Shown: positions 1 through 8,401, counted from the stretch's first letter. The stretch: DNA of 52,885 nucleotides from Streptomyces sp. CT34 (GCF_000805335.1 NZ_KN708638.1:7428384-7481268), one strand, 5' to 3'. The notes: a model not told the origin generated them from the sequence alone. A program made the numbers and translations.

Positions 1-91
1 GGCGGGCGCCGCCGAGGCCGTCCAGCGGGTCGCCGACGGCGACTCCGTCGGGCGCCTGGTCGTGGTCCCCGGAACGGAGGAGACGCGATGA
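1..91 (+). CDS. C-terminal end of a probable NADPH:quinone oxidoreductase / zinc-type alcohol dehydrogenase (partial)
   Basis: A reading frame open from base 2 ends at a TGA at 89-91 that overlaps the ATG of the next gene (ATGA). The 29 visible residues (AAEAVQRVADGDSVGRLVVV and a short tail) match the usual last helix and strand of quinone oxidoreductase-like medium-chain dehydrogenases, in which an A-A-E-A helix is followed by G-x-V/L-V-V-V-P. The gene is cut by the left edge, so no catalytic or cofactor residues are visible. The 4-bp overlap suggests translational coupling with the acyl-CoA dehydrogenases downstream, so it may belong to the same acyl-CoA oxidation operon. The family call rests on a short tail only. 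Confidence 0.55.
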   Translation, partial: AGAAEAVQRVADGDSVGRLVVVPGTEETR

Positions 92-1272
92 CCGACGCCG
101 CCGAACTGCGCCGGCGCAGTGCCGAGTTGCTCGCTACCCACCCTCCGGCCACCACCGACCGGCTGGACTTCCTGCGGGCCCGCTTCGACGCCGGGCTGGC
201 CTGGGTCCACTTCCCCGAAGGGCTCGGCGGACTGAACGCGCCGCGCGCTCTCCAGGCCGTGGTGGACGCGGAGTTGGACGCCGCCGGCGCCCCCGGCAAC
301 GACCCCGGCCGGATCGGCATCGGCCTCGGCATGGCCGCGCCCACCATCCTGCGCTACGGCACCGACGAGCAGCGGCGGCGCTTTCTGCGCCCGCTGTGGA
401 CCGGCGAGGAGGTGTGGTGCCAGCTCTTCAGCGAGCCCGGCGCCGGCTCCGACCTGGCGGCGCTGGCGACCCGGGCGGTACGCGACGAGGCCGGGGACTG
501 GATCGTCGACGGGCAGAAGGTGTGGACCTCCAGCGCGCATCTCGCGCGCTGGGCGATCCTGATCGCGCGTACCGACCCCGACGTGCCCAAGCACCGCGGC
601 ATCAGCTACTTCGTCTGTGACATGACCGACCCGGGTGTCGAGGTGCGCCCGCTGCGGCAGATCACCGGCGAGGCCGAGTTCAACGAGGTGTTCCTGACCG
701 GCGTGCGCATCCCGGACGCGCACCGGCTCGGCGAGGTCGGCGAGGGCTGGCGGGTCGCCCAGACCACGCTGATGAACGAGCGGATCGCCATCGGCGGCGT
801 CCGCACCCCTCGCGAGGGCGGAATGATCGGCGTCGCCGCCGCCGACTGGCGGACCCGCCCCGAACTGCGCACCCACGACCTGCACCGGCGGCTGCTGACG
901 CTCTGGGTGGAGGCCGAGGCAGCCCGGCTGACCGGCGAGCGGCTGCGCCAGCAGCTGTCCAAGGGCCAGCCCGGACCCGAGGGCAGCGGGATGAAGCTGG
1001 CCTTCGCCCGGCTCGCCCAGCAGATCAGCGGTTGGGAGGTGGAGTTCCTGGGCGAGGAGGGGCTGACCTACGACGACTGGACGCTGCGCCGCCCCGAAGG
1101 CGTCGACTTCACCGGCCGCGAGGCCGGCTACCGCTATCTGCGCGCCAAGGGGAACTCCATCGAAGGAGGCACCTCCGAAGTGCTGCTCAACATCGTCGCC
1201 GAGCGCGTGCTGGGCCTGCCGCCCGAGCCGCGGACCGACAAGGACGTCGCGTGGAAGGACCTCCCCCGATGA
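88..1272 (+). CDS. Acyl-CoA dehydrogenase, FAD-binding subunit
   Basis: This 394-residue protein has the normal length of an acyl-CoA dehydrogenase, the flavoenzyme that makes the alpha,beta double bond of acyl-CoA. The flavin/substrate motif is intact (WCQLFSEPGAGSDLA, about residues 110-124), followed by the beta-domain strand QKVWTSSAHLARWAIL and a C-terminal GNSIEGGTSEVLLNIVAERV helix typical of the family. The start overlaps the upstream stop (ATGA) behind an AGGAGAC ribosome binding site, and its own stop overlaps the start of a second acyl-CoA dehydrogenase gene. Paired genes of this kind in actinobacteria encode alpha2beta2 enzymes for steroid side chains or other bulky acyl-CoAs (FadE26/FadE27 type). 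The substrate here cannot be read from sequence. Confidence 0.9.
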   Translation: MTDAAELRRRSAELLATHPPATTDRLDFLRARFDAGLAWVHFPEGLGGLNAPRALQAVVDAELDAAGAPGNDPGRIGIGLGMAAPTILRYGTDEQRRRFLRPLWTGEEVWCQLFSEPGAGSDLAALATRAVRDEAGDWIVDGQKVWTSSAHLARWAILIARTDPDVPKHRGISYFVCDMTDPGVEVRPLRQITGEAEFNEVFLTGVRIPDAHRLGEVGEGWRVAQTTLMNERIAIGGVRTPREGGMIGVAAADWRTRPELRTHDLHRRLLTLWVEAEAARLTGERLRQQLSKGQPGPEGSGMKLAFARLAQQISGWEVEFLGEEGLTYDDWTLRRPEGVDFTGREAGYRYLRAKGNSIEGGTSEVLLNIVAERVLGLPPEPRTDKDVAWKDLPR

Positions 1273-2414
1273 CCACCGCCACCGAGACGCCGGACCCCGA
1301 CCTCCTCTACAGCGACGAGGAGGAGGCGCTGCGCGCCGCGGTCCGCGCGCTGCTCGCCGACCGCTGCGATCCGGCCACCGTGCTCGCCGGCGTGGAGTCC
1401 GACCGCCCGTACGACCCGGAGCTGTGGCGGGCGCTCGCCGCGGACATCGGCACCGCCGGGCTGCTGGTCCCGGAGAAGCTCGGCGGGCAGGGCGCGAGCG
1501 CCCGCGAGGCCGCCGTCGTCCTGGAGGAGCTGGGCCGCGCGGTCGCACCGGTGCCGTATCTGACCAGTGCGGTGGTCGCGGTCAGCGCGCTGCTGGGCTG
1601 CGACCCGTCCCAGGAGGCGGTCGCCGGGCCGCTGGCCCGGCTCGCGGAGGGCGGCGGCACCGGCGTGCTGGCCGTCCCGCTGCCGACCGCACCCGGCGGG
1701 GCCGGCGCACCGACCGTACGGGCCGACGCCGCCGGTGCGCTGACCGGCCGGGTCGGCTCGGTCGCGGACGCGGCGGGCGCGGGGCTCCTGCTGGTACCGG
1801 CCGAAGGCCCCGGCGGCCGGGCGCTCTACGCCGTCGACACCGGCGCCCCGGGCGTACGGACCGAGGCCGTCACCCCGCTCGACCTCACCCGCCCCCTCGC
1901 GCACCTCACCTTCGACCGGGCGCCCGGACGCCTGCTGGCGACCGGCGACCGGGCCCGGGCCGCGGTGGACCGCGCGCTGCTCACCGGGGCGGGCCTGCTC
2001 GCCTCGGAACAGCTGGGGATCGCCGAGTGGTGTCTGACCGAGGCCGTGCGGTACACCGCCGAGCGCACCCAGTTCGGCCGCCCGGTCGGCTCGTTCCAGG
2101 CGCTCAAGCACCGGATGGCCTCGCTCTGGCTGGAGATCGGCTCGGCACGTGCCGCCGCCCGCAACGCCGCCGACGCGCTGGCGAGCGGCAGTTCCGACGC
2201 CCCGGTGGCGGTCGCGGTGGCCCAGGCGTACTGCGCGCCGGTGGCGGTGCACGCCGCCGAGGAGTGCATCCAGCTGCACGGCGGCATCGGCATGACCTGG
2301 GAGCACCCGGCGCATCTCTTCCTCAAGCGCGCCAAGAGCGATGAGCTCGCCCTCGGCACGCCGGGGCGGCACCGGGACGCGCTGGCCGCACTGGTCGACC
2401 TGGCCGCCCCGTAG
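1269..2414 (+). CDS. Acyl-CoA dehydrogenase family protein, probable partner subunit
   Basis: A 381-residue acyl-CoA dehydrogenase fold whose ATG overlaps the previous stop. The N-terminal helical domain (DEEEALRAAVRALLADRC) and the C-terminal helical domain (TAERTQFGRPVGSFQALKHR, then QLHGGIGMTWEHPAHLFLKR) are well conserved. The middle beta-domain is degenerate: the usual W-x-x-TEP-x-x-GSD flavin motif of its neighbour is replaced by an alanine/glycine-rich stretch, and the terminal G-G-T-x-E helix is absent. This pattern, and the coupling to an intact dehydrogenase, fit the second subunit of a heteromeric acyl-CoA dehydrogenase. The product name is secure at family level; the partner role is inferred. 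Confidence 0.88.
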   Translation: MTTATETPDPDLLYSDEEEALRAAVRALLADRCDPATVLAGVESDRPYDPELWRALAADIGTAGLLVPEKLGGQGASAREAAVVLEELGRAVAPVPYLTSAVVAVSALLGCDPSQEAVAGPLARLAEGGGTGVLAVPLPTAPGGAGAPTVRADAAGALTGRVGSVADAAGAGLLLVPAEGPGGRALYAVDTGAPGVRTEAVTPLDLTRPLAHLTFDRAPGRLLATGDRARAAVDRALLTGAGLLASEQLGIAEWCLTEAVRYTAERTQFGRPVGSFQALKHRMASLWLEIGSARAAARNAADALASGSSDAPVAVAVAQAYCAPVAVHAAEECIQLHGGIGMTWEHPAHLFLKRAKSDELALGTPGRHRDALAALVDLAAP

Positions 2415-2437
2415 GTCCTGTCGTCGAACTCCCGCCT

Positions 2438-2562
2438 GCCGGGCGACGCCCTGCACGTCCCCCCGCCCTCGTACCGGTTTCGCACGGCTCGGGCGGGGGA
2501 GACCCCCTTCGCCGCAACGGGCAACGACCCCGGTACTCCGAGTACAGGGGGCGTCGCCCGGC
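2438..2562. repeat. Intergenic element with 14-bp perfect inverted repeats (MITE-like or remnant)
   Basis: In the 244-bp gap after the acyl-CoA dehydrogenase genes, GCCGGGCGACGCCC at 2438-2451 is repeated as its exact reverse complement at 2549-2562, 97 bases apart. Inside lies a second perfect hairpin (GTACTC, one base, GAGTAC at 2533-2545) extended by CCCC/GGGG. No open frame fills the element. It could be a miniature transposable element, an interspersed intergenic repeat or a large terminator structure between the converging genes; the long spacing favours a repeat over a simple terminator. Confidence 0.5.
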
Positions 2563-2658
2563 ACGCCGAGAGCACGCACCGGACGCCGCCCGGCGTCGGC
2601 GGATCCAACGGGCCGGTGGCGCACGCCGGTTGGCGGCCCGGCCCGATCGGCGGCGCAC

Positions 2659-3222
2659 TCAGTCGATGACGGCGAACGGCTTGCTGAAGGCATGGACCGC
2701 TCCGTTGCCGGCGACCACCTCCACCGAGTACGCGGGGCCGGGCCGCACCTGCGGCAGGGTCACGATCGCCTCGCCGTCCGCCGCGGACCCGGCCCGCGGG
2801 GAGACCCGCGCCAGCCGCTGCGCGCGACCGCGGCCCGCCATCGCGTTCAGCCAGACGTCCACGTCGGCACCGGTGGTGTTCGTCCAGGCCACCGGGAAGC
2901 TGCTGTGCTTGCGGAGGCTGATCGGGCCGGCGGGGGCGGTGACCTGGATCCGCCCGGCCGACGGCGGTCCGATCCGGGACCGACCGGGGGCGCGGACGGC
3001 GGTCGCCCCCAGCGCGGTGGTCGAGGCACGGGCGGCCGGGCCGCCCTGGACTGCGGCGGTGTCGCCCGCGAGGGCGGCGTCGGCGGGGGTGAGGGTCGGG
3101 AGCGGGGTCTTCTGGAAGCCGGGGTGGTGCGAGGGGGCCAGTTCGAGAACCAGCATGCAGCCGACGGCGGTCGCGGCGACGGTGATGGCGAGGGAGTTGG
3201 CCATCTCGGCGGCCCTGCCCAT
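2659..3222 (-). CDS. Small membrane-anchored/secreted protein with Ig-like C-terminal region
   Basis: I do not recognise a named family. The start at 3222 is chosen because AAGGAGGACTT lies five bases upstream; an in-frame ATG at 3204 is a weaker alternative. The 187-residue product begins with one hydrophobic segment (LAITVAATAVGCMLVLELA, about residues 10-28) that should act as a signal anchor, followed by a low-complexity Ala/Thr/Pro linker. The C-terminal hundred residues (ITAPAGPISLRKHSSFPVAW onward in outline) alternate hydrophobic strands and look like an Ig/fibronectin-type beta-sandwich. It is divergent from the next gene, with which it may share an upstream region of 217 bp. An extracytoplasmic role is inferred from the topology only. 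Confidence 0.7.
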   Translation of the reverse strand: MGRAAEMANSLAITVAATAVGCMLVLELAPSHHPGFQKTPLPTLTPADAALAGDTAAVQGGPAARASTTALGATAVRAPGRSRIGPPSAGRIQVTAPAGPISLRKHSSFPVAWTNTTGADVDVWLNAMAGRGRAQRLARVSPRAGSAADGEAIVTLPQVRPGPAYSVEVVAGNGAVHAFSKPFAVID

Positions 3223-3426
3223 CAAGTCCTCCTTATTCTCGGGGGAGGGACGAGCCGGAACATCCCCGGTGACCTTGATCATCAAAAACGGCACGCGGAG
3301 CGACCACCCGGCTGGGCAGCTCCGGTGCGACAGGGCCGGTGCGGGCGTGCATACTGCGCCGCCGGCGGGCCGTTTCCGGTGTGCCGCCGGTGTCCGTCGG
3401 AGGGTGTCTTGAAAGTGCGGTTCGGG

Positions 3427-3440
3427 TAGCGTCGAAGCCA
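3427..3440 (+). promoter_or_regulatory. Possible -10 element giving a near-leaderless transcript
   Basis: TAGCGT at 3427-3432 fits an actinobacterial -10 hexamer and ends seven bases before the ATG at 3440. No clear Shine-Dalgarno sequence precedes that ATG, so a leaderless mRNA is plausible. The -35 region is not convincing (TTGAAA at 3409-3414 is too close), hence the low confidence. Confidence 0.3.
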
Positions 3441-4783
3441 TGAAGACCGCAACCCGGCGCGTGCTGATCGGACCGGTTCTCCTGCTGCTGGCCGCTCTGC
3501 TGGCGGTGGCCACAGTGGCCGCACCGGGTGCGTATGCCGCAGGTGGGCTGGACGAGGCGGCGGCTGCGCTGCGGAAGGGGCCCGTCTACGTGGACCCCCG
3601 CGCATCGGGTCAGTTTTCGGCCAGCCAGGCGGATGCCCTCGCCAAGAAGATCAAGGACTCCGGCAAGCCGGTCTTCGTCGCCGTCCTGCCCCGCACCTCC
3701 GACTACCAGCCCCGGACGCTGCTCCGCGACCTGCGCACCAAGGTCGGCATCAGCGGCGTCTACGCGGTCGAGCTCGGCACCGCCTTCAACGCCGGCGCCG
3801 ACCCCCGGGTCATGCCGCGCAGCGCCGTCCAGAACCTGGTCGGCGCCGTCAATCGCTCCCGGTACCCCACCGTCGCCGAGCGCCTCAACAGCTTCGTCGA
3901 CACGGCGGTCGGAGAGGCGCGCGGCCACGCCCCGTCCTCCTGGGGCGGCGGCGCCGGCTTCGACACCGGTACCGCGATCGGCATCGGCGCGCTGATCGTC
4001 ATCGGCGGGGGCGGTGCCTACGCCATCGCCCGCCGCAACCGCCGCCGGCGCGCCGAGGAGGAGCGCGCCGCTCTCGAAGAGCTGCGGGTGGTGGTCGACG
4101 AGGACATCACCGCCTTCGGCGAGGAGCTGGACCGGCTCGACTTCGACCCCGGCGAGCCCGGCGCCGACGACGCGATGCGCGCCGACTACGCGCACGCCCT
4201 GGACGCCTACGAGGACGCCAAGTCGGCGATGGCCGCGGCCGAGCACCCCGGCGACGTCCGGGCCGTCACCAAGGCGCTGGAGGACGGCCGCTTCTCGCTC
4301 GCCGTGCTGGCCGCCCGCCGTGAGGGAAAGCCGGTGCCCGAGCGCCGGCCGCCGTGCTTCTTCGACCCGCGGCACGGCCCGTCCGTCGCCGATGCGGCCT
4401 GGGCCCCGCCCGGCGGCGCCGAGCGCACCGTTCCGGTCTGCGCCGCGGACCGGACCCGCCTGGACGAGGGTCGCGAGCCGCTGGCCCGCACGGTCCGCAC
4501 CCCGCAGGGCGATCGCCCCTACTGGGAGGCGGGCCCCGCCTACGCCCCCTGGGCCGGCGGCTACTTCGGCAGCGGGCTGCTGCCCGGCCTGCTGGCCGGC
4601 ACCGTGCTCGGCCACTTGATGATGTCCACGCCCGCCTACGGCGCCGACCTCGGCTACCAGGGCGCCGACGGCGGCGATGTCACCGGCGCCGACTTCAACC
4701 CCGACGACTTCAGTGGCGGGTTCGGAGGCGGTGGCGACGGCGGGTTCGGAGGCGGCGACGGGGGCTTCGGCGGCGACTTCTGA
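3440..4783 (+). CDS. TPM-domain-like membrane protein with glycine-rich tail
   Basis: A 447-residue protein with a cleavable signal peptide (residues 1-34, ending AYAA before GGLDEAA), an extracytoplasmic alpha/beta domain of about 140 residues that resembles TPM-type domains (VYVDPRASGQFSASQADALA near its start), one transmembrane helix around residues 175-195 (AIGIGALIVIGGGGAYAIA) and a positively charged stop-transfer sequence RRNRRRR. A helical, charged cytoplasmic segment follows, then a Gly/Asp/Phe-rich tail with repeats of GGFGG. Such tails occur in TPM-family membrane proteins of Streptomyces. The biochemical role is unknown. The gene is monocistronic, ended by a strong hairpin terminator. 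Confidence 0.8.
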   Translation: MKTATRRVLIGPVLLLLAALLAVATVAAPGAYAAGGLDEAAAALRKGPVYVDPRASGQFSASQADALAKKIKDSGKPVFVAVLPRTSDYQPRTLLRDLRTKVGISGVYAVELGTAFNAGADPRVMPRSAVQNLVGAVNRSRYPTVAERLNSFVDTAVGEARGHAPSSWGGGAGFDTGTAIGIGALIVIGGGGAYAIARRNRRRRAEEERAALEELRVVVDEDITAFGEELDRLDFDPGEPGADDAMRADYAHALDAYEDAKSAMAAAEHPGDVRAVTKALEDGRFSLAVLAARREGKPVPERRPPCFFDPRHGPSVADAAWAPPGGAERTVPVCAADRTRLDEGREPLARTVRTPQGDRPYWEAGPAYAPWAGGYFGSGLLPGLLAGTVLGHLMMSTPAYGADLGYQGADGGDVTGADFNPDDFSGGFGGGGDGGFGGGDGGFGGDF

Positions 4784-4798
4784 CCCGGCACCGCACCA

Positions 4799-4828
4799 GG
4801 GCCCGGCTCCGTTCCAGGAGCCGGGCCC
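4799..4828. terminator. Bidirectional stem-loop terminator
   Basis: GGGCCCGGCTCC at 4799-4810 pairs perfectly with GGAGCCGGGCCC at 4817-4828 around a six-base loop. It lies 15 bases after the stop of the plus-strand membrane protein gene and just before the stop of the converging minus-strand gene, so it probably serves both. Confidence 0.8.
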
Positions 4829-4852
4829 CTCGTGTGCCCGGCAGGGCACCCG

Positions 4853-5374
4853 TCAACAGCCGCCCGCCGCACCGGAGTTGACCACCACGACCCGCTTGGC
4901 GCCCAGGAAGCGCGCATAGCGCGGCCGGGCCGCGAAGTCGGCATAGCACCACACGGCCGGCCGGCCCACCTCCCGGCACAGGTGCAGCACTTGGCCGGGC
5001 CCCAGGTGGACGCCCACGTGGGCGCCGTACCCCGGTGGCCGGTCCGGGACCGGGCCGGCGTCGAAGAGGACCAGGTCCAGCGGGCGTGGCGGGTCGGCCG
5101 GCCGGGTCGCGCGCCGGTCCGCCCAGAGCTCGGCGGAGCGCAACGGGGGGACCAGCAGGCCGAAGTGACGCAGGACGGCATAGGCGTAGCACTGGCAGTT
5201 GGCGCCGGCGGTGAGGCCGGGATCACCGTCCACCGCGTATGACGGGCATTCAGGTGGCGCCGCTCCCGGATGGCGGGCGGCCGAGTAGGCGACGTTGCGC
5301 AGCGCCCCGGGCAGCGCATCGAACGCGACCGGGCCGTGCACGGCGGGGACTTGGGAACGGGCGTCGGAGGTCAC
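4853..5374 (-). CDS. NlpC/P60-like (CHAP-type) hydrolase-fold protein
   Basis: The 173-residue product contains GANCQCYAYAVLRHFGL near residue 65, where a cysteine sits at the head of a helix, and GYGAHVGVHLGPGQVLHLC near residue 120, where a histidine begins a beta-strand. This Cys-helix then His-strand order is that of NlpC/P60 and CHAP cysteine hydrolases, which cut peptidoglycan peptides or related amides. There is no evident signal peptide, so a cytoplasmic relative is possible. The GTG at 5374 is the best start inside a frame that is open much further upstream; no strong ribosome binding site decides it. It is divergent from the serine protease gene. Confidence 0.65.
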   Translation of the reverse strand: MTSDARSQVPAVHGPVAFDALPGALRNVAYSAARHPGAAPPECPSYAVDGDPGLTAGANCQCYAYAVLRHFGLLVPPLRSAELWADRRATRPADPPRPLDLVLFDAGPVPDRPPGYGAHVGVHLGPGQVLHLCREVGRPAVWCYADFAARPRYARFLGAKRVVVVNSGAAGGC

Positions 5375-5487
5375 CGGCCCATCATGCAGGCGTTCTCTCC
5401 CGTGCCGCCTGTCGCGGGGTCGAGGAGTCTGGGGGCCTGAGCCCGGCCGGATCAAGACGTGTACTCGACACCGCGAGGAGATCCCCG

Positions 5488-6714
5488 ATGGAACGCCGCT
5501 TTCGCAAGGCCGCTCTGTGGAGTGCGGCCGTGGTCGCCATGGTGGCGGCCGTCGCACCGCGCAGTCCGGTGCACGCCCTGCCGCAGCCCGACCCCAGTCC
5601 ACAGCCCGCGCAGCGCGGCATGCTCGACGCGATGCGCCGCGACCTGGGGCTGACGCCGGCTCAGGCACGGACTCGGCTCGCGCAGGAGGCCGAGGCGCAG
5701 CACACGGCCCTCGCGGTGCGCCGGGCGCTGGCCGTGCCGCCCGCCGGGATGTGGTTCGACAAGGAGACCGGCAAGCTCGTCGTCGCGGTCACCAACGCCG
5801 CCGACGTGCGCCGGGTCCGGGCCGCGGGTGCGGTGCCCAAGGTCGTCCGGCACAGCCGGGCCACGCTCGACGGGGTGGTGCGGCAGATCGCGGAGCGGGC
5901 CGGCCGCGGCGTACCGGGCGTCACCGGCTGGGGGGTGGACGAACGCGCCAACGGGGTCGTGGTCCGGGTCGACCGCGCGGCGCGGACCAAGCGGACCGCC
6001 GGCTTCGAAAGCGCGGTACGGCAGGTCGCGGTCCGCTCGCGGGTGCCGGTCACCGTCGAGCGCAGCGACCAGGCGCCGCGCCAGCAGAGCGGCACGGTCG
6101 TCGGCGGCCAGCGCTGGATGCCGGGCTCCGAGGGCATCTGCTCCATCGGCTTCTCGGTGACCGGTCCGGGCAGGTTCCGCGGCTTTCTGACGGCGGGGCA
6201 CTGCACCCTCAAGCCCGATCTGCCGGCGTACGGCCAGGACGGCAGCCTGCTGGGGATCTCGAACGAGGGAGGGAGGCACAGCGTCAACGGGCGCAACGGC
6301 GACTTCGGGCTGGTCACGGTCAACCAGCCGGACTGGCGGCTGAGTTCGGCGGTGGCGGGCCAGAGCGGCAGCCCGGTCGCCATCACCGGCACCCAGGAGG
6401 GCATCGTCGGCACGTCGATCTGCCACTCGGGGCAGACCAGCGGCTGGCGCTGCGGCGAGATCACCCGCACCCGGCAGACCGTGGACTACGGCACCGCCGT
6501 CGTCAACGGGTTGTCCTTCACCAACGCCTGCTCGGCGGCCGGGGATTCGGGCGGATCGTACGTCTCCCAGCCCGGCGCCCCGAAGGCCGTCGGGGTGCAC
6601 TCCGGCGGCGGCGCCGCGACCTGCAAGACCGGCGGGGACACCGTCACCATCTTCCAGCCGATCGAGGAAGCGCTGCAGAAATGGGATCTGCGGCTGGTGA
6701 CCGGCACCCCGTGA
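5488..6714 (+). CDS. Secreted S1-family serine protease (alpha-lytic/streptogrisin type)
   Basis: The 408-residue preproprotein has a signal peptide (RRFRKAALWSAAVVAMVAAV, cut after HA near residue 31), an alpha-lytic-type prodomain of about 170 residues that should act as folding chaperone, and a chymotrypsin-fold protease. The catalytic triad is visible: His238 in LTAGHC, Asp272 in NGDFGLV and Ser354 in GDSGGS. Cysteines in ICSIGF/GHC, SICHSG/WRC and NACSAAG/ATC suggest three disulfides, as in streptogrisins. The ATG at 5488 follows GAGGAG by eight bases, which rules out the longer frame upstream. It should be exported by Sec and activated by self-cleavage. Substrate preference cannot be read safely. 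Confidence 0.93.
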   Translation: MERRFRKAALWSAAVVAMVAAVAPRSPVHALPQPDPSPQPAQRGMLDAMRRDLGLTPAQARTRLAQEAEAQHTALAVRRALAVPPAGMWFDKETGKLVVAVTNAADVRRVRAAGAVPKVVRHSRATLDGVVRQIAERAGRGVPGVTGWGVDERANGVVVRVDRAARTKRTAGFESAVRQVAVRSRVPVTVERSDQAPRQQSGTVVGGQRWMPGSEGICSIGFSVTGPGRFRGFLTAGHCTLKPDLPAYGQDGSLLGISNEGGRHSVNGRNGDFGLVTVNQPDWRLSSAVAGQSGSPVAITGTQEGIVGTSICHSGQTSGWRCGEITRTRQTVDYGTAVVNGLSFTNACSAAGDSGGSYVSQPGAPKAVGVHSGGGAATCKTGGDTVTIFQPIEEALQKWDLRLVTGTP

Positions 6715-6729
6715 GCCCGGCCCGGGGTG

Positions 6730-6746
6730 CGGCGTAACGGACGCCG
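6730..6746 (+). terminator. Short hairpin after the protease gene
   Basis: CGGCGT at 6730-6735 pairs with ACGCCG at 6741-6746 around a five-base loop, 15 bases after the protease stop codon. The stem is short and lacks a U-tract, so it is only a possible terminator. I see no convincing gene in the rest of the 295-base gap to 7009. Confidence 0.35.
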
Positions 6747-7009
6747 GGGCGATATCCCGTGCCGGGCGGGGGAGTTGGCGGTCCGGGTCGGTCTCGGCGC
6801 CGACCTGCTGGCCCGCCGCCCGCACGAGGTCGGCGAACGGCCGGCACGCACGCTGCTGGAGCGCTGGTGCGATCGGACGGTCCGCCGGGCCGAGTTGGGC
6901 GGCTCCCCGGAAAGGCCCCCGCCCGCTGATCGCCGCCGCCTACGATGGCCACCCAGGAAGCCGGGAACGGGTACCCGGAGCGGGGACCCGGGGAACAACG
7001 GGAGAGCGC

Positions 7010-7471
7010 GTGGCGGACGGGGCCGAGGCAGCGGCGGACGCGAACGGGATTCCGGCGGGACCGGCGGCCGAGCCGTTCACCGTACCCGTCACCGTCCGGG
7101 GCTACGAGACCGACACCCAGGGCCATCTCAACCAGAGCGTCTACCTCCAGTACGCCGAGCACGCCCGCTGGTCGCTGCTCCAGGCGTGCGGCATCGGGCA
7201 GAGCGCCCTGGTCGGCACGGGCGTCGGCCCGGTGACCGTCGAGACCACCATCCGCTACCGGCGCGAGCTGCGGGCCGGCGACGCGGTCGAGGTGAGCGTC
7301 GCGATCGTCTGGGGCGAGGGCCGGACCTTCGTCTTCGAGCAGACCGTGCGCAAGGCGGACGGCACGGTCGCCGCCGAGATCAGCGCCGTCTGCGGGCTGC
7401 TGGACCTCACCGAGCACAGGCTCGTCAAGGACCCGGGGGCGGTGCTGCGCGCGCTGGTCGCCGACCCGTGA
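7010..7471 (+). CDS. Acyl-CoA thioesterase, hot-dog fold (4HBT/YbgC type)
   Basis: A 153-residue protein with the hallmark of the 4-hydroxybenzoyl-CoA thioesterase family: YETDTQGHLNQSVYLQYAEH, where the Asp/His/Asn cluster and the long hot-dog helix are recognisable. The following strands (TTIRYRRELRAGDAVEVSV and FVFEQTVRKADGTVAAE) complete the single hot-dog domain. Such enzymes hydrolyse acyl-CoA or related thioesters in the cytoplasm. The GTG start is preceded by GGGAG. The first 24 residues are Ala-rich and may be unstructured. It stands alone, converging on the DeoR-type regulator, so its substrate is not suggested by context. Confidence 0.85.
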   Translation: MADGAEAAADANGIPAGPAAEPFTVPVTVRGYETDTQGHLNQSVYLQYAEHARWSLLQACGIGQSALVGTGVGPVTVETTIRYRRELRAGDAVEVSVAIVWGEGRTFVFEQTVRKADGTVAAEISAVCGLLDLTEHRLVKDPGAVLRALVADP

Positions 7472-7541
7472 CCGCTCGGCCTGGCCGCGGAGTGAGGCGG
7501 CCGGGGGAGACGCACCCCGCGGCTCCCCGGGGCACGACGCG

Positions 7542-8330
7542 TCATGACGCCCCGCGCGTCGGCACCACCAGCACCTCCGTGCCGCCCGCCCGCACCGCCC
7601 GTACCTGCTCCGCCGGCAGCCCGTCGTCCACGATCAGCAGGTCGAAGTCGGTCAGCGGCGCCAGCGCGTAGAGCCCGTCCTTGGTGAACTTGGTGTGGTC
7701 GGCGACCAGCACCCGCCGCGCCGCGCTCTCCATCATGGCCCGTTTGACCTGCACCGTCTCCGGTGAGGTGTGGTAGCAACGGCCGTTGGTGACGGCCGTG
7801 GTGGACAGGAACAGCACATCGGCGCGGTAGGCCCGTACGGCGTCCGCGGTGTGCAGCCCCATGAAGGCGTCGTACGCCGGGAAGTACGCCCCGCCGAGCG
7901 TGATCAGCGAGATGCCGGGCGCCTTGGCGAGTGTGGTGACGGCCGGCAGCGAGTTGGTGATCACGGTCAGCGGGGTGTGCTCGGCGGCCTGGTGCGCCAG
8001 CAGCAGACAGGTGGTGCTGTCGTCCAGCAGCACCGTCTGCCCGGGGACCAGCAGCCGTGCGGCGGCCCGCGCCAGCAGCTGCTTGGTCGCCGCCATGGTC
8101 GCCATCCGCTCCGCCACGCTGCCGTGGAACTGCGCCGACGGCAGCCCGGTCGCCCCGCCCCGGACCTTGCGCAGCCAGCCCTGCGCCTGGAGCGCGTCCA
8201 GATCCCGGTGGGCGGTCATCAGGCTGATCCCGAACTCGGCGGCGAGGTCCGAGGTCCGGACGAACCCGCGGGCGATCACGCTCTCGCGTATCCGGCGCCG
8301 CCGTTCCTCCTGCGCCTCGACCCGGTCCAT
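7542..8330 (-). CDS. DeoR-family transcriptional regulator
   Basis: A 262-residue regulator with an N-terminal DeoR winged helix (RRRIRESVIARGFVRTSDLAAEFGISLMTAHRDLD in outline, about residues 8-60) and a C-terminal sugar-phosphate sensor domain of the isomerase-like fold, with the effector loop LLDDSTTCLLLA near residue 100 and the family signature VQVKRAMMESAARRVLVADH. DeoR proteins usually repress carbohydrate genes and are released by a phosphorylated intermediate. It is divergent from the MFS/kinase operon at 8625, which is its most likely target. The start at 8330 is preferred over one further upstream because GGGAGGGGAC precedes it and the helix begins there. Confidence 0.9.
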   Translation of the reverse strand: MDRVEAQEERRRRIRESVIARGFVRTSDLAAEFGISLMTAHRDLDALQAQGWLRKVRGGATGLPSAQFHGSVAERMATMAATKQLLARAAARLLVPGQTVLLDDSTTCLLLAHQAAEHTPLTVITNSLPAVTTLAKAPGISLITLGGAYFPAYDAFMGLHTADAVRAYRADVLFLSTTAVTNGRCYHTSPETVQVKRAMMESAARRVLVADHTKFTKDGLYALAPLTDFDLLIVDDGLPAEQVRAVRAGGTEVLVVPTRGAS

Positions 8331-8401
8331 CGCCCCGTCCCCTCCCGCCCCCGCACGGTGCACCGCGCTCCCGGCACGGCCCGCCCGCGTGAACTCGTCG
8401 C

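Noticed and set aside
6727..7671. Plus-strand open frame covering the thioesterase gene
   Set aside because: Its sequence is Arg/Gly-rich and out of frame with the obvious hot-dog enzyme at 7010-7471; no ribosome binding site supports it.
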